Shown: positions 33,735 through 44,759, counted from the first letter of the stretch. The stretch is DNA of 64,000 nt from Marisa cornuarietis (GCA_004794655.1 SMMW01000015.1:186001-250000); one strand, 5' to 3'. Notes: generated from the letters alone by a model not told the origin. Numbers and translations: made by a program.

Positions 33735-34537
33735 ATGGCAAAAAAAATCAAATCTGGGGAAACGCATACGTGAGAATGAGTCTTCGGACAGTGAGGATGA
33801 GGTTCGAGAGAATGTAAGAGTGAACATTGAGGGGGCCTGGCCCCGTTTTCTTGTGCAGGGCTTAGCTTTTTCCAAAGACTGCCCAAAGTGGAAGGAAGAG
33901 GCAGCCATTCAGCGCGTACACACGTAATCTGGCATTTCCTACGCCAATGCTTGCCATCGCGTTTGGGGTGGCTCCCCTTCTACTCTAGGTTCCACTTCCT
34001 ACTCTGCAGTCATGGGTAAACGACCATCCACTTCTATCGCCGTACAGACAGACATGACATGGGTCTCTTCTATTGGCCCTCTCCCAGTCTGTGATGCTAT
34101 GCCTCCTCCTCCTCTTCCTCCATGCAGTGGTGGCACCCAGTCATCACAAACAACGCAAACACCTCAGACCACTCAGACCACACAAGCACAAACACCACAG
34201 GCCAGACAACCTTCACCAGTCAGACAAACCACACGCCCACAAGCATGCAACACGAAATCACCAAAAGGAAAAAGCACTACACCACAGACAGCCAAGAAAG
34301 ACACACAATCAAAACCAAAATCACCAGAAAAGCTTACTACACAGCACAACACATCTAGGGCCACTACAGCAATCCCTGTTTCAAATCATTTTGCCACTCT
34401 TGGCGAGCAGGGGATGGATATAGATGAGCGGCGTTTTATGTCGCCTTCTCCATCCCGCCGACCCCTGCCTTCTTCCTCTCCTCTTCCCTCTCCTACCTAT
34501 GCTACTGTGAGGCGCTCAGCCTCTTTCCCTCACAGAT
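33735..34537 (+). pseudogene. LINE-A2 ORF1 remnant
   Basis: The frame starts at ATG 33735, but its A-run has 8 rather than 10 As as in A3, which shifts the frame. About 0.6 kb, the RRM-like core and most zinc knuckles, is deleted near 33855 (A3 equivalents about 52705 to 53315). The Thr/Gln-rich tail is well kept (VSNHFATLGEQGMDIDERRF) and ends in a TAG at 34537-34539 followed by C and ATG, as in A3. Confidence 0.8.
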
Positions 34538-34540
34538 AGC

Positions 34541-34990
34541 ATGACTACAGTCCTTCAGTGGAACTGTCGAGGGATCCAAGCCAACTTTGAAGAACTCTGG
34601 ATGTTATAGCTCTTCAGGAGACTCTTCTCCTCCCGTCTACCTCTTTTTCTTTTAAAGGCTTTCACGTTTTGCATCAGGACTCACAGACTGACGTCCCTTC
34701 AGGTGGGACTGCTCTTCTTCTCTGGTCCCACCTCTTGTATAGCCAGATAACACTTTCCACTCCTCATCAAGCATTAACTGCCCGGGTTGCCTTGGGCAAA
34801 ACTATCACTATCTGCAGTTGCTATCTTCCTCCTGCTCGGATCTCCCGAGAAGACCTTGAGGGTCTTCTGACCCAACTTCCTTCTTCCGTCCTTCTTTTGG
34901 GGGACTTTAATGGGCACCACCCCCTTTGGGGTGGAACTTCGATTGACCCTAGAGGAGAGTTGTTGGGTTCATTTTTTATGGAAAGTGATC
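34541..34990 (+). pseudogene. LINE-A2 endonuclease, N-terminal part
   Basis: From ATG 34541 the frame gives LQWNCRGIQANFEELW, then a short deletion relative to A3 (54043-54075) that shifts the frame. It continues with VIALQETLL, then TICSCYLPPARISREDLEGL and LLLGDFNGHHPLWGGTS. It is cut at about 34990 by LINE-B2 and resumes at 36934. Confidence 0.8.
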
Positions 34991-35004
34991 TATATTTTCC
35001 AATT

Positions 35005-36661
35005 GATTCGATCATCTTTAGACTCTGTGTCAGTGATTGACAGCATCTCCTGTGATGTCCTCCCAGGATGCTCCATGTCCAAGTTCCTACCAGTCTCTGA
35101 GACCGATGTGAAAGCGGTTATCCTAAAAGCTAAACCAACAACTTGCGAGTTAGATCCGATGCCCACAAGCCTTCTGCTCGAGTGCCTAGATACTGTACTT
35201 CCTGCCATCACTAATATTGTAAATGTCAGCCTGTCGTCAGGTGTTTTCCCATCTTTGTTCAAAAATGCGGTGGTGAGGCCACTTCTAAAGAAATCCACGC
35301 TTGACGTCAATGTCCTGAACAACTACCGTCCAGTTTCCAACTTGTCTTTTCTCTCTAAGATCATAGAGAAAATAGTTTTGACACAGCTCTGGGCCTACTT
35401 ACAAGAGCACCATCTTATCCCACAAGCTCAGTCGGCGTATAGACCTTTCCACAGCACCGAGACCACTCTTATTCAAGTGACAACAGACATATTATCTGCT
35501 CTTGACAGTGGTGATGTCTCTCCATTAACCCTACTGGACCTGTCTGCTGCATTTGATACTATAGACCACTCTCTGCTTCTTCACAGACTTCACACCCTCT
35601 ACGGGATTTCTGGACCTGCCCTCTCATGGTTCAACTCCTATCTCACTGATAGGACCCAGACTGTGTCAGTTGATGGTCAGACATCTCGCCCTGCTTCACT
35701 TTTCTGTGGTGTTCCCCAAGGCTCAGTACTTGGCCCAGTTCTGTTCATCCTGTATACTAAGCCCCTTTCATCATGCATCCGGTCTCACCAGGTTTCTCAT
35801 CAATCCTATGCTGATGACACGCAGCTTTACTGTTCCACTCCGCCGGCTGAGTCTTACTCTGCTATTAGCTCTATAGAAGCTTGTATCAGTGATGTCAAGG
35901 GCTGGATGCTAAAAAACAAGCTTAAACTAAATGATGATAAAACGGAAGCCCTCTTGTGCCATAGAAGAAGACATCAACCTTCACTCGTCAGTCTGCCCAA
36001 TCACATCAAGGTGGGCGACAGCAACATCACCTTCATGTCATCTGTTAGGAATCTGGGATTTATTGTCACTGATGACATGACACTCGATAGACATGTAGCA
36101 TCTGTCTGTCGGTCTGCCTATTATGAGCTCCGTAAGATCAGTGCTATCCGTCACTTTCTCTCTACACGCGCTACCAACACTCTTGTCTGTGCGTTTGTTC
36201 TTTCTCGACTTGACTACTGCAACTCCTTGCTTGCAGGCTGCCCTGACTACCTCATTCAGAGACTCCAGAGAGTACAGAACTCTGCTGCGCGTCTGGTACT
36301 TAGAGCAAGGAAACGGGACCATGTCACTCCTCTCCTTCGTTTTCTACACTGGCTACCCATCCGTTCTCGCATTCAGTACAAACTGTCTGTGCTGTGTTTT
36401 AATTTCTTTGCTGGCTCCTGTCCTGACTATTTCTCTGAACTTCTCATCCCTTACTCTCCGTCCAGACAACTACGCTCTTCGTCTGACGACCGTATCCTAA
36501 CTGTTCCTGTCACCAGAACAACAACATATGGTCACAGGACTTTTGGCTACTGTGCTGCAAAACAATGGAACTTTCTTCCTTTCCATATCCGCCACCTTCC
36601 TACAACTGAATCTTTCAAATCTGCACTGAAAACGCACCTCTTCCTTGAGCATTTCTCCTAA
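35005..36661 (+). CDS. LINE-B2 reverse transcriptase, intact truncated frame
   Basis: About 550 aa are open from the 5' truncation to TAA at 36659-36661. The first internal Met is at 35075, and upstream the frame runs fortuitously into A2 sequence. Motifs are NNYRPVSNLSFLSKIIEKIV, HSTETTLIQVTTDI, DLSAAFDTIDHSLLLHRLH, GVPQGSVLGPVLFILYTKPL, SYADDTQLYC (YADD at 35807-35818) and LNDDKTEALLCHRRRH. The C-terminal QNSAARLVLRARKRDHVTPL and LHWLPIRSRIQYKLSVLCFN are typical of L2/CR1-type elements. There is no endonuclease, so the product could not transpose alone. It lies in sense orientation in a PIK3C3 intron. Confidence 0.88.
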
Positions 36662-36933
36662 CACAGTCCGCACAATGCTCGTCCTTCTTAACCCCGCCCC
36701 ACTTCTTTCTTGCTACTTTACCCATCTTTCTCGCTGAATCACTATATTTTTCTGTTCCTGTTACTTGATGCCTTTTAATGTTTTCTGTTTCGTCAGTACT
36801 GTCGTTTTCTTTCGTCCCCTTTGTTCTGTGTCTACTTAGTCCACGTCTCTTCCTCGTTTTAAGCGCTAAGAGCATGCTCTCTATGAGTGTGAATATGCGC
36901 TATAAAAATCTTCACTATTATTATTATTATTAT
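35005..36933 (+). mobile_element. LINE-B copy B2 (L2/CR1-like), nested in A2
   Basis: The 1.93-kb 5'-truncated copy is highly similar to B1 but lies on the opposite strand. The 5' joint (34992-35006) has about 15 bp of untemplated-looking sequence, a common feature of LINE 5' ends. The 3' end is TATAAAAATCTTCACTATT plus (ATT)n, followed by A2 sequence ATCTCTGCC. A short ATCT target duplication is possible. Confidence 0.88.
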
Positions 36934-39900
36934 CTCTGCCTCTTGAACGACGGCTCGAACACTTTCTGTCGTCCACACAGCAGTACAGTATCTGCAGTCG
37001 ATTTGTCAGTGGTCAGCCCAGCACTGCTATTCGATTTTAACTGGACTATACACGACGACCTGTGCAGCAGTGATCACTTTCCGATAATTTAAAAATTTTT
37101 ATAATGGCGGGTGGAACATGACTAAGGCAGATTGGCCTGCTTTTCAGACCCTCTGCACCACCCGCCTCTCAAACACTTTCTGTTTAAACCTAGAAAAGTA
37201 TAACACTGAACAAGAACACCCTGTTCAGATTTTTACAAATATTTTAGCTGATATAACTTCAGCAACAATACTGAAAAGAGAGACACGGAACCACCATCTA
37301 CGTGTCCCTTGGTTCACAGAGGAGTGTCGGATGGCCCAGCATGACCGAAAGAAGGCTCAGCACCTTGCCTTCCGCCATCCCACTCCAGAAAATATACTAA
37401 ATTTTAAGCGTAGTTGAGCACACGCTCGTTTCATTTTTAAGAAGAATAGAAAGCTTGCACGGCAGAGGTTTGTGTCCTCTTTGTCTTCCTGGGAGGTGGG
37501 CTGCCATAAGGAAGATCAAGGGAAAGTTTCAGGCGGGCTCAGTAGGCCACCTGCGGTTGGAGACTCCATCCTCATAGAGGTACGGGATGTCGCAAACTCA
37601 TTGGCATCCACCATTGCACAAAATTCTTCTTCTTCTCACTATTCTCCCGAATTTCAGCACCTGAAGTCAGTTCAGGAATCTTCTTGCTATGACTTTTCTT
37701 CTGACAACTCTGAACAGTATAACTTACCTTTCTCTCTTGAAGAATTGCAGCAGGCCCTTCAGAAATGCAAGGACTCTGCACCCGGCCCAGACAACATCCC
37801 TTATCAGCTGCTGACTCTTCCACATGTCTCTCTCCGCCTCCTTCTAGACATCTTCAATTTTATTTGGGTGTCCGGCTATTTCTCTCCCTCATGGAGAGAG
37901 GCAGTCGTGGTGCCCATCCCTAAACCTGGGAAGGATCCTTCTGATCCCAACTCTTACCGTCCTATTGCTCTCACTAGTTGTCTGTGCAAAACTTTATAAC
38001 GAATGGTGAATGCCCGTCTCACATGGCATCTCGAATCTCAAGGTCTACTCTCCAACCTCCAGTGTGGCTTCAGAAAACATTGCAGTACCATGGACCATCT
38101 GGTTCGTTTTGAAAGTTTTGTAAGAGATGCGTTTGTTAATAAAGAACATGTATTAGGGGTCTTTTTCGATTTGGCTTCCGGGGTCATATGCCTCTCTTCA
38201 TTAAGAACTTTCTCTCTCAACGGCTTTTTCAAGTTCATGTAGGATCTGTCCTTTCTGATCCTCAGGAACAGGAAATGGGTGTCCCGCAGGGCAGCATGCT
38301 ATCACCAACTCTCTTCAACATTAAAATAGATGCTATCCTAAAATCTGTCTCTCCAGGTTTGGAGGCCTCGCCGTATGTGGATACTTTGCTCTCTGCATCC
38401 AAGGCCGTTTTCTACCATGCCTCGAACGCCGGCTTCAGCTGTGTGTAAACGGCGTGCAGAAGTGGGTGTCAGAAAATGGCTTCAAATTTTCTCCCACAAC
38501 GTCAGTATGCATCCACTTTTCCAAACCACGAGGCATGTTTCCAGACCCTTGTATTTCTGTCAACAGCACGGTACTCAAAGTGGTCCAGGAAGTAAAATTT
38601 CTTGGGGTCATCTTTGACCATAAACTATCCTTTCTTCCTCATATCAGATCTCTACGCCTTTCATGCCAGAAAGCCTTGGACATTCTGCGAGTAGTTGGCC
38701 ATGTCAGCTGGGGGGGCGGACTGCACGGTACTGCTTCATCTGTATCGCGCCCTGGTCCGCTCCAAGCTAGACTATGGTTCCATCGTCTATGGCTCTGCTC
38801 GAGAGTCCTACCTCAAAATTCTCGATCCCGTTCATCATCAAGGGCTCCGCATCTGTTTGGGTGTCTTCTGTACCACTCCAGTACAAAGCTTGTACGCAGA
38901 AGCTGGTGGGCCTCCACTGTCTCTACGCCATCTGAAACTCACGCTATCCTATGTCTGTCGCTTGAAGTCTCATCCTGAAAACCCTGCTTACTGTGCTGTT
39001 TTCTGACCTAGCATGCTGCCCTGTATACCATTCATACCAAGGAGCAAAAACCAGTATCACTCCGTGGTGCACCTCACTTGCAAGCAGCCGGAGTAGATAT
39101 TCAGCAGGTAGAGACTCTCCCTCTCTTACCAGCTCCTCCTTGGACTCTTCCTGTTCCGTCTTGATCTTTGCGCTTTAAAGAAAGGTGACACATGTGATCT
39201 CATCTTTCTTCAGCGTTTTCAAGAACTACTTTCTGACTATCCTGGTTTCTGTTCTATCTTTACAGATGGCTCCAAAGTCCCGAACGGTGGCCCTGTGGCT
39301 GCGGCAGCAATTCCGTCCTGCCAGCCGCAACAGGCCTCTTCTGCCCGACTTGCGAATGGCTGCTCTATCTTCTCTGCAGAACTTCATGCCATCTTGTTAG
39401 CCTTGCAGCATGTTCACTGCTCTTCGGAGCAAAACATTCTGATCATTTCAGACTCACTATCGGCTCTCCAAGCCCTTCTTTCCCAACGTTCTGACCAAGC
39501 CCTGATGGTCCAGATTCATACAATCCATGTAGCCTTACTCCGACGGAAGAAAGACATTGTTTTCATCTGGGCTCCTGGCCATGCAGGTATCACTGGAAAT
39601 GTTCGAGTGGACCAGGCCGCCAAGGCTGCATGTCAGTCTCCTGGTAAACTACACTCAATAGTATCAGCAGACTGTAAATCTGTCCTCTCGGCCTATGTTC
39701 AGTCCCTGTGGCAATGCCACTGGGACACTCTGGGCCAAAATAAGTTACATGCCAACCTTGCCTCTCTTTCAGAACGCCTGCCTTCATGCCATCCTGTGCG
39801 GCGTTAGGAGGTAGTTCTTACCAGATTAAAGGTAGGACACACCTATGCCACGCAGTCGCACCTCTTGAAAGGCGAACCACCACCAGTTTGTTCTTGGTGC

Positions 39901-39990
39901 TGGAGGTTTTTGAGTGTCGAACATGTTTTGATTGCTTGTCCTGGACTCCAGAGCGTCCGACAGCAGTTTTTTTACTGTAGACTCTTTGTT
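36934..39990 (+). pseudogene. LINE-A2 ORF2 remainder: EN end, RT, RNase H
   Basis: The segment resumes with VDLSVVSPALLFDFNWTIHD and CSSDHFPII. The RT has LRVPWFTEECRMAQHDRKKA, SAPGPDNIPYQLLTL, DPNSYRPIALTSCLCKTL and MGVPQGSMLSPTLFNIKID. A deletion of about 58 bp at 38174 removes the palm segment that contains the first catalytic Asp (FDLEKAYDTTW in A3), joined at a TTGG match. The YVDD site is also damaged (38375). RNase H is recognisable at 39255-39640, with AELHAILLALQHV, IISDSLSALQALL and FIWAPGHAGITGNVRVDQAA. There are several frameshifts and stops. Confidence 0.88.
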
Positions 39991-40312
39991 TTCTTTGTTT
40001 AGGTCCGCCCCACCGGCAGCTATCTTTACATTTTTAAGGAGGATAGGGCTTTACCACAAGATTTAAGGCTTTATAAGTTCATAGCTTTTGGTTTTTTGGT
40101 TTGTTGGTGGCTTTTGGGCCACAACACCCATTTTTATATGTCAGTCCCTCTTTTATGTTGTTCCTGCTCCTTGTGTTGGTTTTTTAAGATGTTATGGTTA
40201 TAATACTTAGGGGTTGGTCCCTAAACTTTTTAAAGCAAAGTAACTGTTCTCGCCATGATATAGCCCGAGTTGCTGGCACGGCGTTAAACACAATCAAACA
40301 ACCAACCAACCA

Positions 40313-40937
40313 ACCTAGCAATGTTTTCTTTAAACATTACCAAACAACATTATTTTAGGAACTTTCTCTACTTAATCAAATTCAAAAGGATTGGTCAGAA
40401 CTAATCAACCCCTAGTCCTCTCAGATTCCCAAGCTCACCTGCAACCTGCATACCTGTAAACATAGGAATCACATACTTTTTACCCTTCTGTAGTCCAGGC
40501 TACATTTTGCTGTAGCCACTGTGCAGTCTTGTTGGCTTCTCAACTTTCTTACTCTCTGTCACATTGGTTTCATCTTGTGCTCATGCACTATAAAATTATA
40601 GGTTGAACCTTTCAAGAAAAAAATAGCTACTAAACTGAAAAAAACCATGGGCAATTTGAAAACAAGGAGTCGTTTTGCATGAATCAAATCAAAAGATCAC
40701 ATTAAGTGTAAGATACTAAATAGTTTACCTTCTTGAATTCTGTCTATGCTATGTACTAATGAAATTGTTGTATGGTGTGCTCATATGTTCATGAAAAATT
40801 TCATGAAGATTACAGCTTTCTGTCAGAGACATTAATGAAAATATAATTATCATGAAATCTCTCTCACTTTTTTATGTTTATTTTATATATATATATATTA
40901 TTTTTTTACACAAATACAATTGTGTAATATTTGACAG
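40313..40937. other. PIK3C3 intron before exon e, nothing recognised
   Basis: AT-rich sequence with a (TA)n run at 40886-40900 close to the acceptor. No homology was recognised. Confidence 0.5.
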
Positions 40938-41043
40938 GTATCTTATTGTGGAGTGTGAAGATCTGGACAGCCAGCCAAAGAATAGGCAAATGCATGAGAT
41001 GTATATGTGTGTTATGAGGCGTTTCAGCATAGCATTAAGCAAG
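40938..41043 (+). CDS. PIK3C3: PIK3C3 exon e: helical domain segment
   Basis: The exon is one base plus 35 codons. The acceptor is TATTTGACAG and the donor is GTCAGT. It encodes [10 protein letters not shown] followed by [18 protein letters not shown], the conserved YVIVECED...HEMYLNVMRRFSQAL region of VPS34. The intron before it (12.3 kb) is the longest in the window and contains LINE-A2 with its two nested LINE-B copies. Confidence 0.95.
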
Positions 41044-41399
41044 GTCAGTGCAGGCAACGTGGGTTACTTTTATTGACAGTGATTGTTGTTTTAAATCAGT
41101 CTTCTAGTGGTAATCTCTTTGTTTTAAAAGTATAAAATAGCAGCTTATTATTTTTTGTTTTTATTTGTTTTATTTGTTTGTTTTTTTATAGTTTTTAAAA
41201 ATCACTTAGAATGAGGGCATCATAGGAATAATAAATGAAGGCCACATGATTTGTGGGGAAGAGACAAAAGCTTAAGCAGTTGGTGTTTTATTTTAAGTAC
41301 ATCTGAAATTTACAGTGCTGAAGAGACAAACACAGTACAGGTCCTTTGAGTACATAACAGCAAGACTGACATTAGCCAAGCAGACATTAGAGATCATTT

Positions 41400-42375
41400 G
41401 TTTTATATAGACCTCCTCCATCTAAAAAGAATCAGCTTTCAGATTCTCTGTTTCATGAGAAGTTTACTATGCTGCTGGACAGTTTACTCACAAAGGAAAA
41501 GTTTGTTATTTGGGGGTGTAAATTTTCATTTTGATAGACCTCAAGATAGTGATGTGAAGCAGTTGATTGAGGCTTTAGATAGCCGTGGTCTTTGTCAGCT
41601 GATTGAAAAACCAACTCATAGACTTGGATACATTCTTGACTGGGTTATCACTCGTGCGCCAACAGAGTCACTGGTCAAGTCAGCTGTTGTAGAGGATTTT
41701 TTTATTTCAGACCATTTTGTGCAGTCCTTGGTGACTGATCTTTCTTGACCAAGGCGTAAAAAGATATCTGTTTTGTGTAGAAATTTGAAGAAGATTGACC
41801 TGAACGCTTTCAGAGAAGACCTGCTTCAGTCAAAGTTGTTATTAGATCCTCCCACTGATGTTGATGAGTTAGCAGAGTTATATAATCAGACTTTATAAGG
41901 AATGCTTGATAAGCATGCGCCTGCAGTTAGGAAAACTGTTGTAGATAGACCAGATTGTGCGTGGTTTTGTGAGGGGGTGAGTGAAGCCAAGAAACAGAGA
42001 CAGTTGGCAGAGAAAAAGTGGAGGAAGACCAAACTTGAGATTGACAAACAGCTGTATAAGTTAGAAATAAATATGTTTGGGCTGCAAAAAATGCTAAATC
42101 GTTATTTGTACAGGAGCAGCTAGAGGCTGCTAGTGGAAATCCCAGAAAGACTTTTGATATTGTAAACAGCTTGTTGGGTAAGAACGGAACTAGTCTGGTT
42201 CTTCTTGAGGTGGATGACAAGTCACCTGCTGATCAGCTTTCTTCCTTCTTTGTTAATAATATAAAGGAAATTAGTGCTGGACTTGAGAGTGCAGCTTGTG
42301 AGTTGCCAGAGTGTGAGGAGGACTATTCTGTGCCATTTGCTGGTGTTCCGCTGACTTCTTTCACGTGTATTAATC
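41400..42375 (+). pseudogene. LINE-D fragment (L2/CR1-like): EN end and EN-RT linker
   Basis: Translation shows LLFGGVNFHFDRPQDSDVKQ, IEKPTHRLGYILDWVITRAP, SLVKSAVVEDFFISDHF (the endonuclease end), then PDCAWFCEGVSEAKKQRQLA, EKKWRKTKLEIDKQLYK and SPADQLSSFFVNNIKEISAG. This is the order in L2/CR1-type ORF2 from GDFN-H to before the RT. It differs from LINE-B. It has at least two stops (41746, 41897) and one frameshift (about 42065). It ends where the palindromic repeat starts, so the RT is missing. Confidence 0.8.
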
Positions 42376-42387
42376 AATTCTTGACGG

Positions 42388-42450
42388 CCCTGGTGAATTC
42401 GCCAGGGAGGGCGGCAACCCTTGGCGCTGTCCCTGGCGAATTCGCCAGGG
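42388..42450. repeat. Paired 20-bp palindromes around CGAATTCG
   Basis: CCCTGGCGAATTCGCCAGGG at 42431-42450 is a perfect palindrome. CCCTGGTGAATTCGCCAGGG at 42388-42407 differs by one base. The 23 bp between them also contain GGCGGCAACCCTTGGCGC-type complementary words. The pair could form either two small hairpins or one larger one. Confidence 0.9.
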
Positions 42451-42932
42451 GCTTTTTCCGATTTTTTTACGTTTTAAAATGCGTTGTTTCCGATAAAAAA
42501 AATTAATGAATTCGATAGTTGATTCATTTTTCTATCGATTGATCTTCTTTTTATGTCGTAGTTTTTATGTTTGACAGTAATTTTCTGCGTTTTCCCACGG
42601 TACCTGTCTTTCTGTTTGGAAAATGGATAGCAAATACCCGGGGTAGAAAGTTTGACCGGCAGCTTTGAAAATTTATATTTATTAACCTACAGTAAAGACA
42701 AGGATTTGTAATACACCGTTTTAAAGAGCATTTTTAAAACATACACTTGGTGTAAATTTTAAGACACATAGGTTTTGTCTTAGAGTATTAAAATCAAATC
42801 GAAAATGACGACCATACATGTTTTAGAACATTTGAAGGTCAGCTGTTGGAAATTAACAAAAAATAATTATTTACACATATATACAGACATAAAGTACCAA
42901 ACAAGCATATTTTTTATTAGAATATACATTCT
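42388..42932 (-). mobile_element. Repeat E1 with palindromic end, truncated by LINE-F
   Basis: About 545 bp match, in inverted orientation, the right half of the repeat at 59584-60629. Shared blocks include GGCAGCTTTGAAAATTTATA, CCTGTCTTTCTGTTTGG against CTTGTCTTTCTGTTTGG, and ACAGACATAAAGTA. The end next to LINE-D carries two 20-bp palindromes (42388-42450). The other end is cut by the 3' end of LINE-F at about 42933. It is probably a non-autonomous DNA transposon of unknown type. Confidence 0.65.
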
Positions 42933-44657
42933 TCTTATTCCTGTATGCCGCAGCCACACCCCGCCAACGGACCCGGTTCTGGGCACTCCTTTCTAGTTGG
43001 GACCATGTCATGCCAGCTGTCTCTGCCTCTCTGTGGACTGATCTCCTCCACGTCTCTCTGGGTCTCCCAACCCTGCGCCTCCCCTGTGGGTTCCAGCCCA
43101 GAGCTTGTCTTGTTAAGTTGTCGGCTGGCTTTCGTAAGGTGTGACCAATCCAGCCCCACTTCCGCTTCCTGATGTCGTGGCTGGCAGGTTTTTGATTGGT
43201 TCTCTCCCACAGGTCTGTATTGGAGATCTTATCAGGCCATCTGATGTTGAGGATGTGGCGCAGACATCTGTTGACAAATGTCTGTATCTTGTTAGTAATG
43301 GCATTTGTCACCCGCCATGTCTCGGATCCATAAAGAAGTATTGCCTTTACATTTGTGTTAAAGATGCGGATCTTGGTGTGTAAAAATAGAGCTTTGGAGT
43401 TCCAGATAGGTCGTAGGGTGTGGAATGCAAGCCTGGCTTTGTTTGTTCGGCTTCTTACATACTCATCTGAACCTCCATCTTTGCTGACTATGCTGCCAAG
43501 GTAGGTGAAACTGTCAGACTCTGTAATGCATTCCCCATGCAGTTGTAGTGGGGCTTCTTGCTTGTTGTTGACCCGCATTACTTCCGTCTTCTTGATGTTG
43601 ATGGTCAGACCCGTCATCGCTGCTTCTTCTGCGAGCCGAGTGAGCTTTGTTTGTGCGTGTTGTTGTTTGTGGGACAGCAGGCTGATGTCGACTGCAAAGT
43701 CGAGGTCTTCAAGTTGCCTGGCGAAGGTCCACTGAATGCCCGTGTTACTGTTAGAGGTTGTTCTTCTCATGATGCAGTCTATGACAATCAGGAAGATTGT
43801 TGATGAGAGCATACAACCTTGCCTCACTCCAGTCCTCACTGCGAAGGGGTCAGCCAGCTTTCCGTTGTGGATCACCTGGCATTTCGAGTCCTCATACAGC
43901 TGCTGGATGATGGCAATGAACTTTGGTGGAAATCCGTAGTGCTGCATCAGTTTCCAGATGGTTTCCCTGTCTACGGAGTCAAAGGCTTTCTCAAAATCCA
44001 CAAAGGTTATGTATAGTGGTGCCTGCCATTCAATGGACTGTTCAATAATATTTCGTAGTGTAGCGATTTGGTCTATGCATGATTTTCCCTGCCGAAAGCC
44101 TGCCTGTTCTTGCCTCAGTCTCTTTTCTAGGGCATTTTTTAGTCTCTCCAGGATGATTCTGGTCAGCACCTTGCTAGGAGTGGACAACAGCATAATCCCA
44201 CACCAATTACTGCATTGTGTAAGGTCGCTTTTTTTGGGTAGCTTTACTAGGTAGCCAAGCTTCCAGTCTGCTGGAACTTGTTCCTGTTCCCAAATTTTCT
44301 TCAGCAGTGGGTGTAACATCTCTGCTGCGGCTGTTGGATCTGCCTTTAGTGCTTCTGCAGGAATGCCATCTGGGCCTGCTGCCTTGCCAGACTTCAAGGA
44401 CTTGATGGCTTTGATGATTTCTGCCTTGGTTGGTGGGCTGGCGTTTACTTGAAGCTGTTCGGGGGCTGGGGGAATGTCCAAGGTGGTTGTTGGTGATAGT
44501 CGGTTAAGTATTTCATCAAAATGTTCCACCCAGCGTGATCTTTGTTCTGCATCTCTGGTGATGGCGCTGCCATTCTTATCTTTTATTGGTCTGCACACAT
44601 TGGTGTTTTTTCTTCCTGCCAGAGTTCTTGTAATTTCGTTTAGTCTCTTTAGATATA
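42925..44657 (-). CDS. LINE-F reverse transcriptase, open frame with mutated active site
   Basis: The open frame of about 590 aa has LKSGKAAGPDGIPAEALKAD, LGYLVKLPKKSDLTQCSNWC, LRQEQAGFRQGKSCIDQIAT, YITFVDFEKAFDSVDRETIW, TGVRQGCMLSSTIF and the C-terminal WGWIGHTLRKPADNLTRQAL, all typical of RTE-type RTs. The metal-binding motif that should read F-A-D-D reads LDFAVDISLL. The codon at 43690-43692 (- strand GTC) replaces the first Asp with Val. The RT is therefore expected to be inactive although the frame is uninterrupted. NWCG (usually NWRG) and LSST (usually LLSP) are further departures. Upstream the frame runs by chance into the repeat tail at 44660-44713. Confidence 0.87.
42933..44657 (-). 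mobile_element. LINE-F (second RTE-like family), 5'-truncated
   Basis: This RTE-like element is distinct from LINE-C, antisense to PIK3C3, and covers the RT and C-terminus only. Its 3' end abuts repeat E1 at about 42933 and its 5' end abuts a lone LINE-A/SINE-type tail at about 44660. Flanking duplications were not identified. Confidence 0.85.
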
Positions 44658-44659
44658 GC

Positions 44660-44713
44660 CATGATATAGCCTTAGTTGCTGGCACGGCGTTAAACACTAA
44701 CAAACAAACAAAC
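44660..44713 (+). repeat. Isolated LINE-A/SINE 3' tail
   Basis: GCCATGATATAGCCTTAGTT then GCTGGCACGGCGTTAAACAC, and a (CAAA)n tail, are identical in form to the ends of A3 and the SINE. No LINE-A body precedes it because LINE-F abuts it. Confidence 0.85.
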
Positions 44714-44737
44714 GGATACCTGCGCATTACAAATGGA

Positions 44738-44759
44738 CATCATCATCATCATCATCATC
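44738..44759 (+). repeat. (CAT)n microsatellite
   Basis: About seven CAT/ATC units occur in intronic sequence immediately after the tail repeat. Confidence 0.9.

Larger units (their letters stand above)
29720..40312 (+). mobile_element. LINE-A copy A2, a composite with nested LINE-B1 and B2
   Basis: The 5' UTR is at 29724-29850 (GCCCCCGTGGGCCTGGCTTC) and resumes at 33264 after LINE-B1. ORF1 and the start of EN follow to about 34990, then LINE-B2 (35005-36933), then EN to RNase H at 36934-39990. The 3' tail at 40080-40312 ends with GCGTTAAACACAATCAAACA. Removing the two LINE-B copies gives about 5.2 kb, slightly shorter than A3 because of internal deletions in ORF1 (about 0.6 kb), EN and RT. 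A flanking duplication was not found. Confidence 0.88.

Noticed and set aside
34910..35004. A fusion protein joining LINE-A2 endonuclease sequence to LINE-B2 RT
   Set aside because: The open frame crosses the insertion joint by chance: the A2 part is out of its native frame and the joint carries filler sequence.
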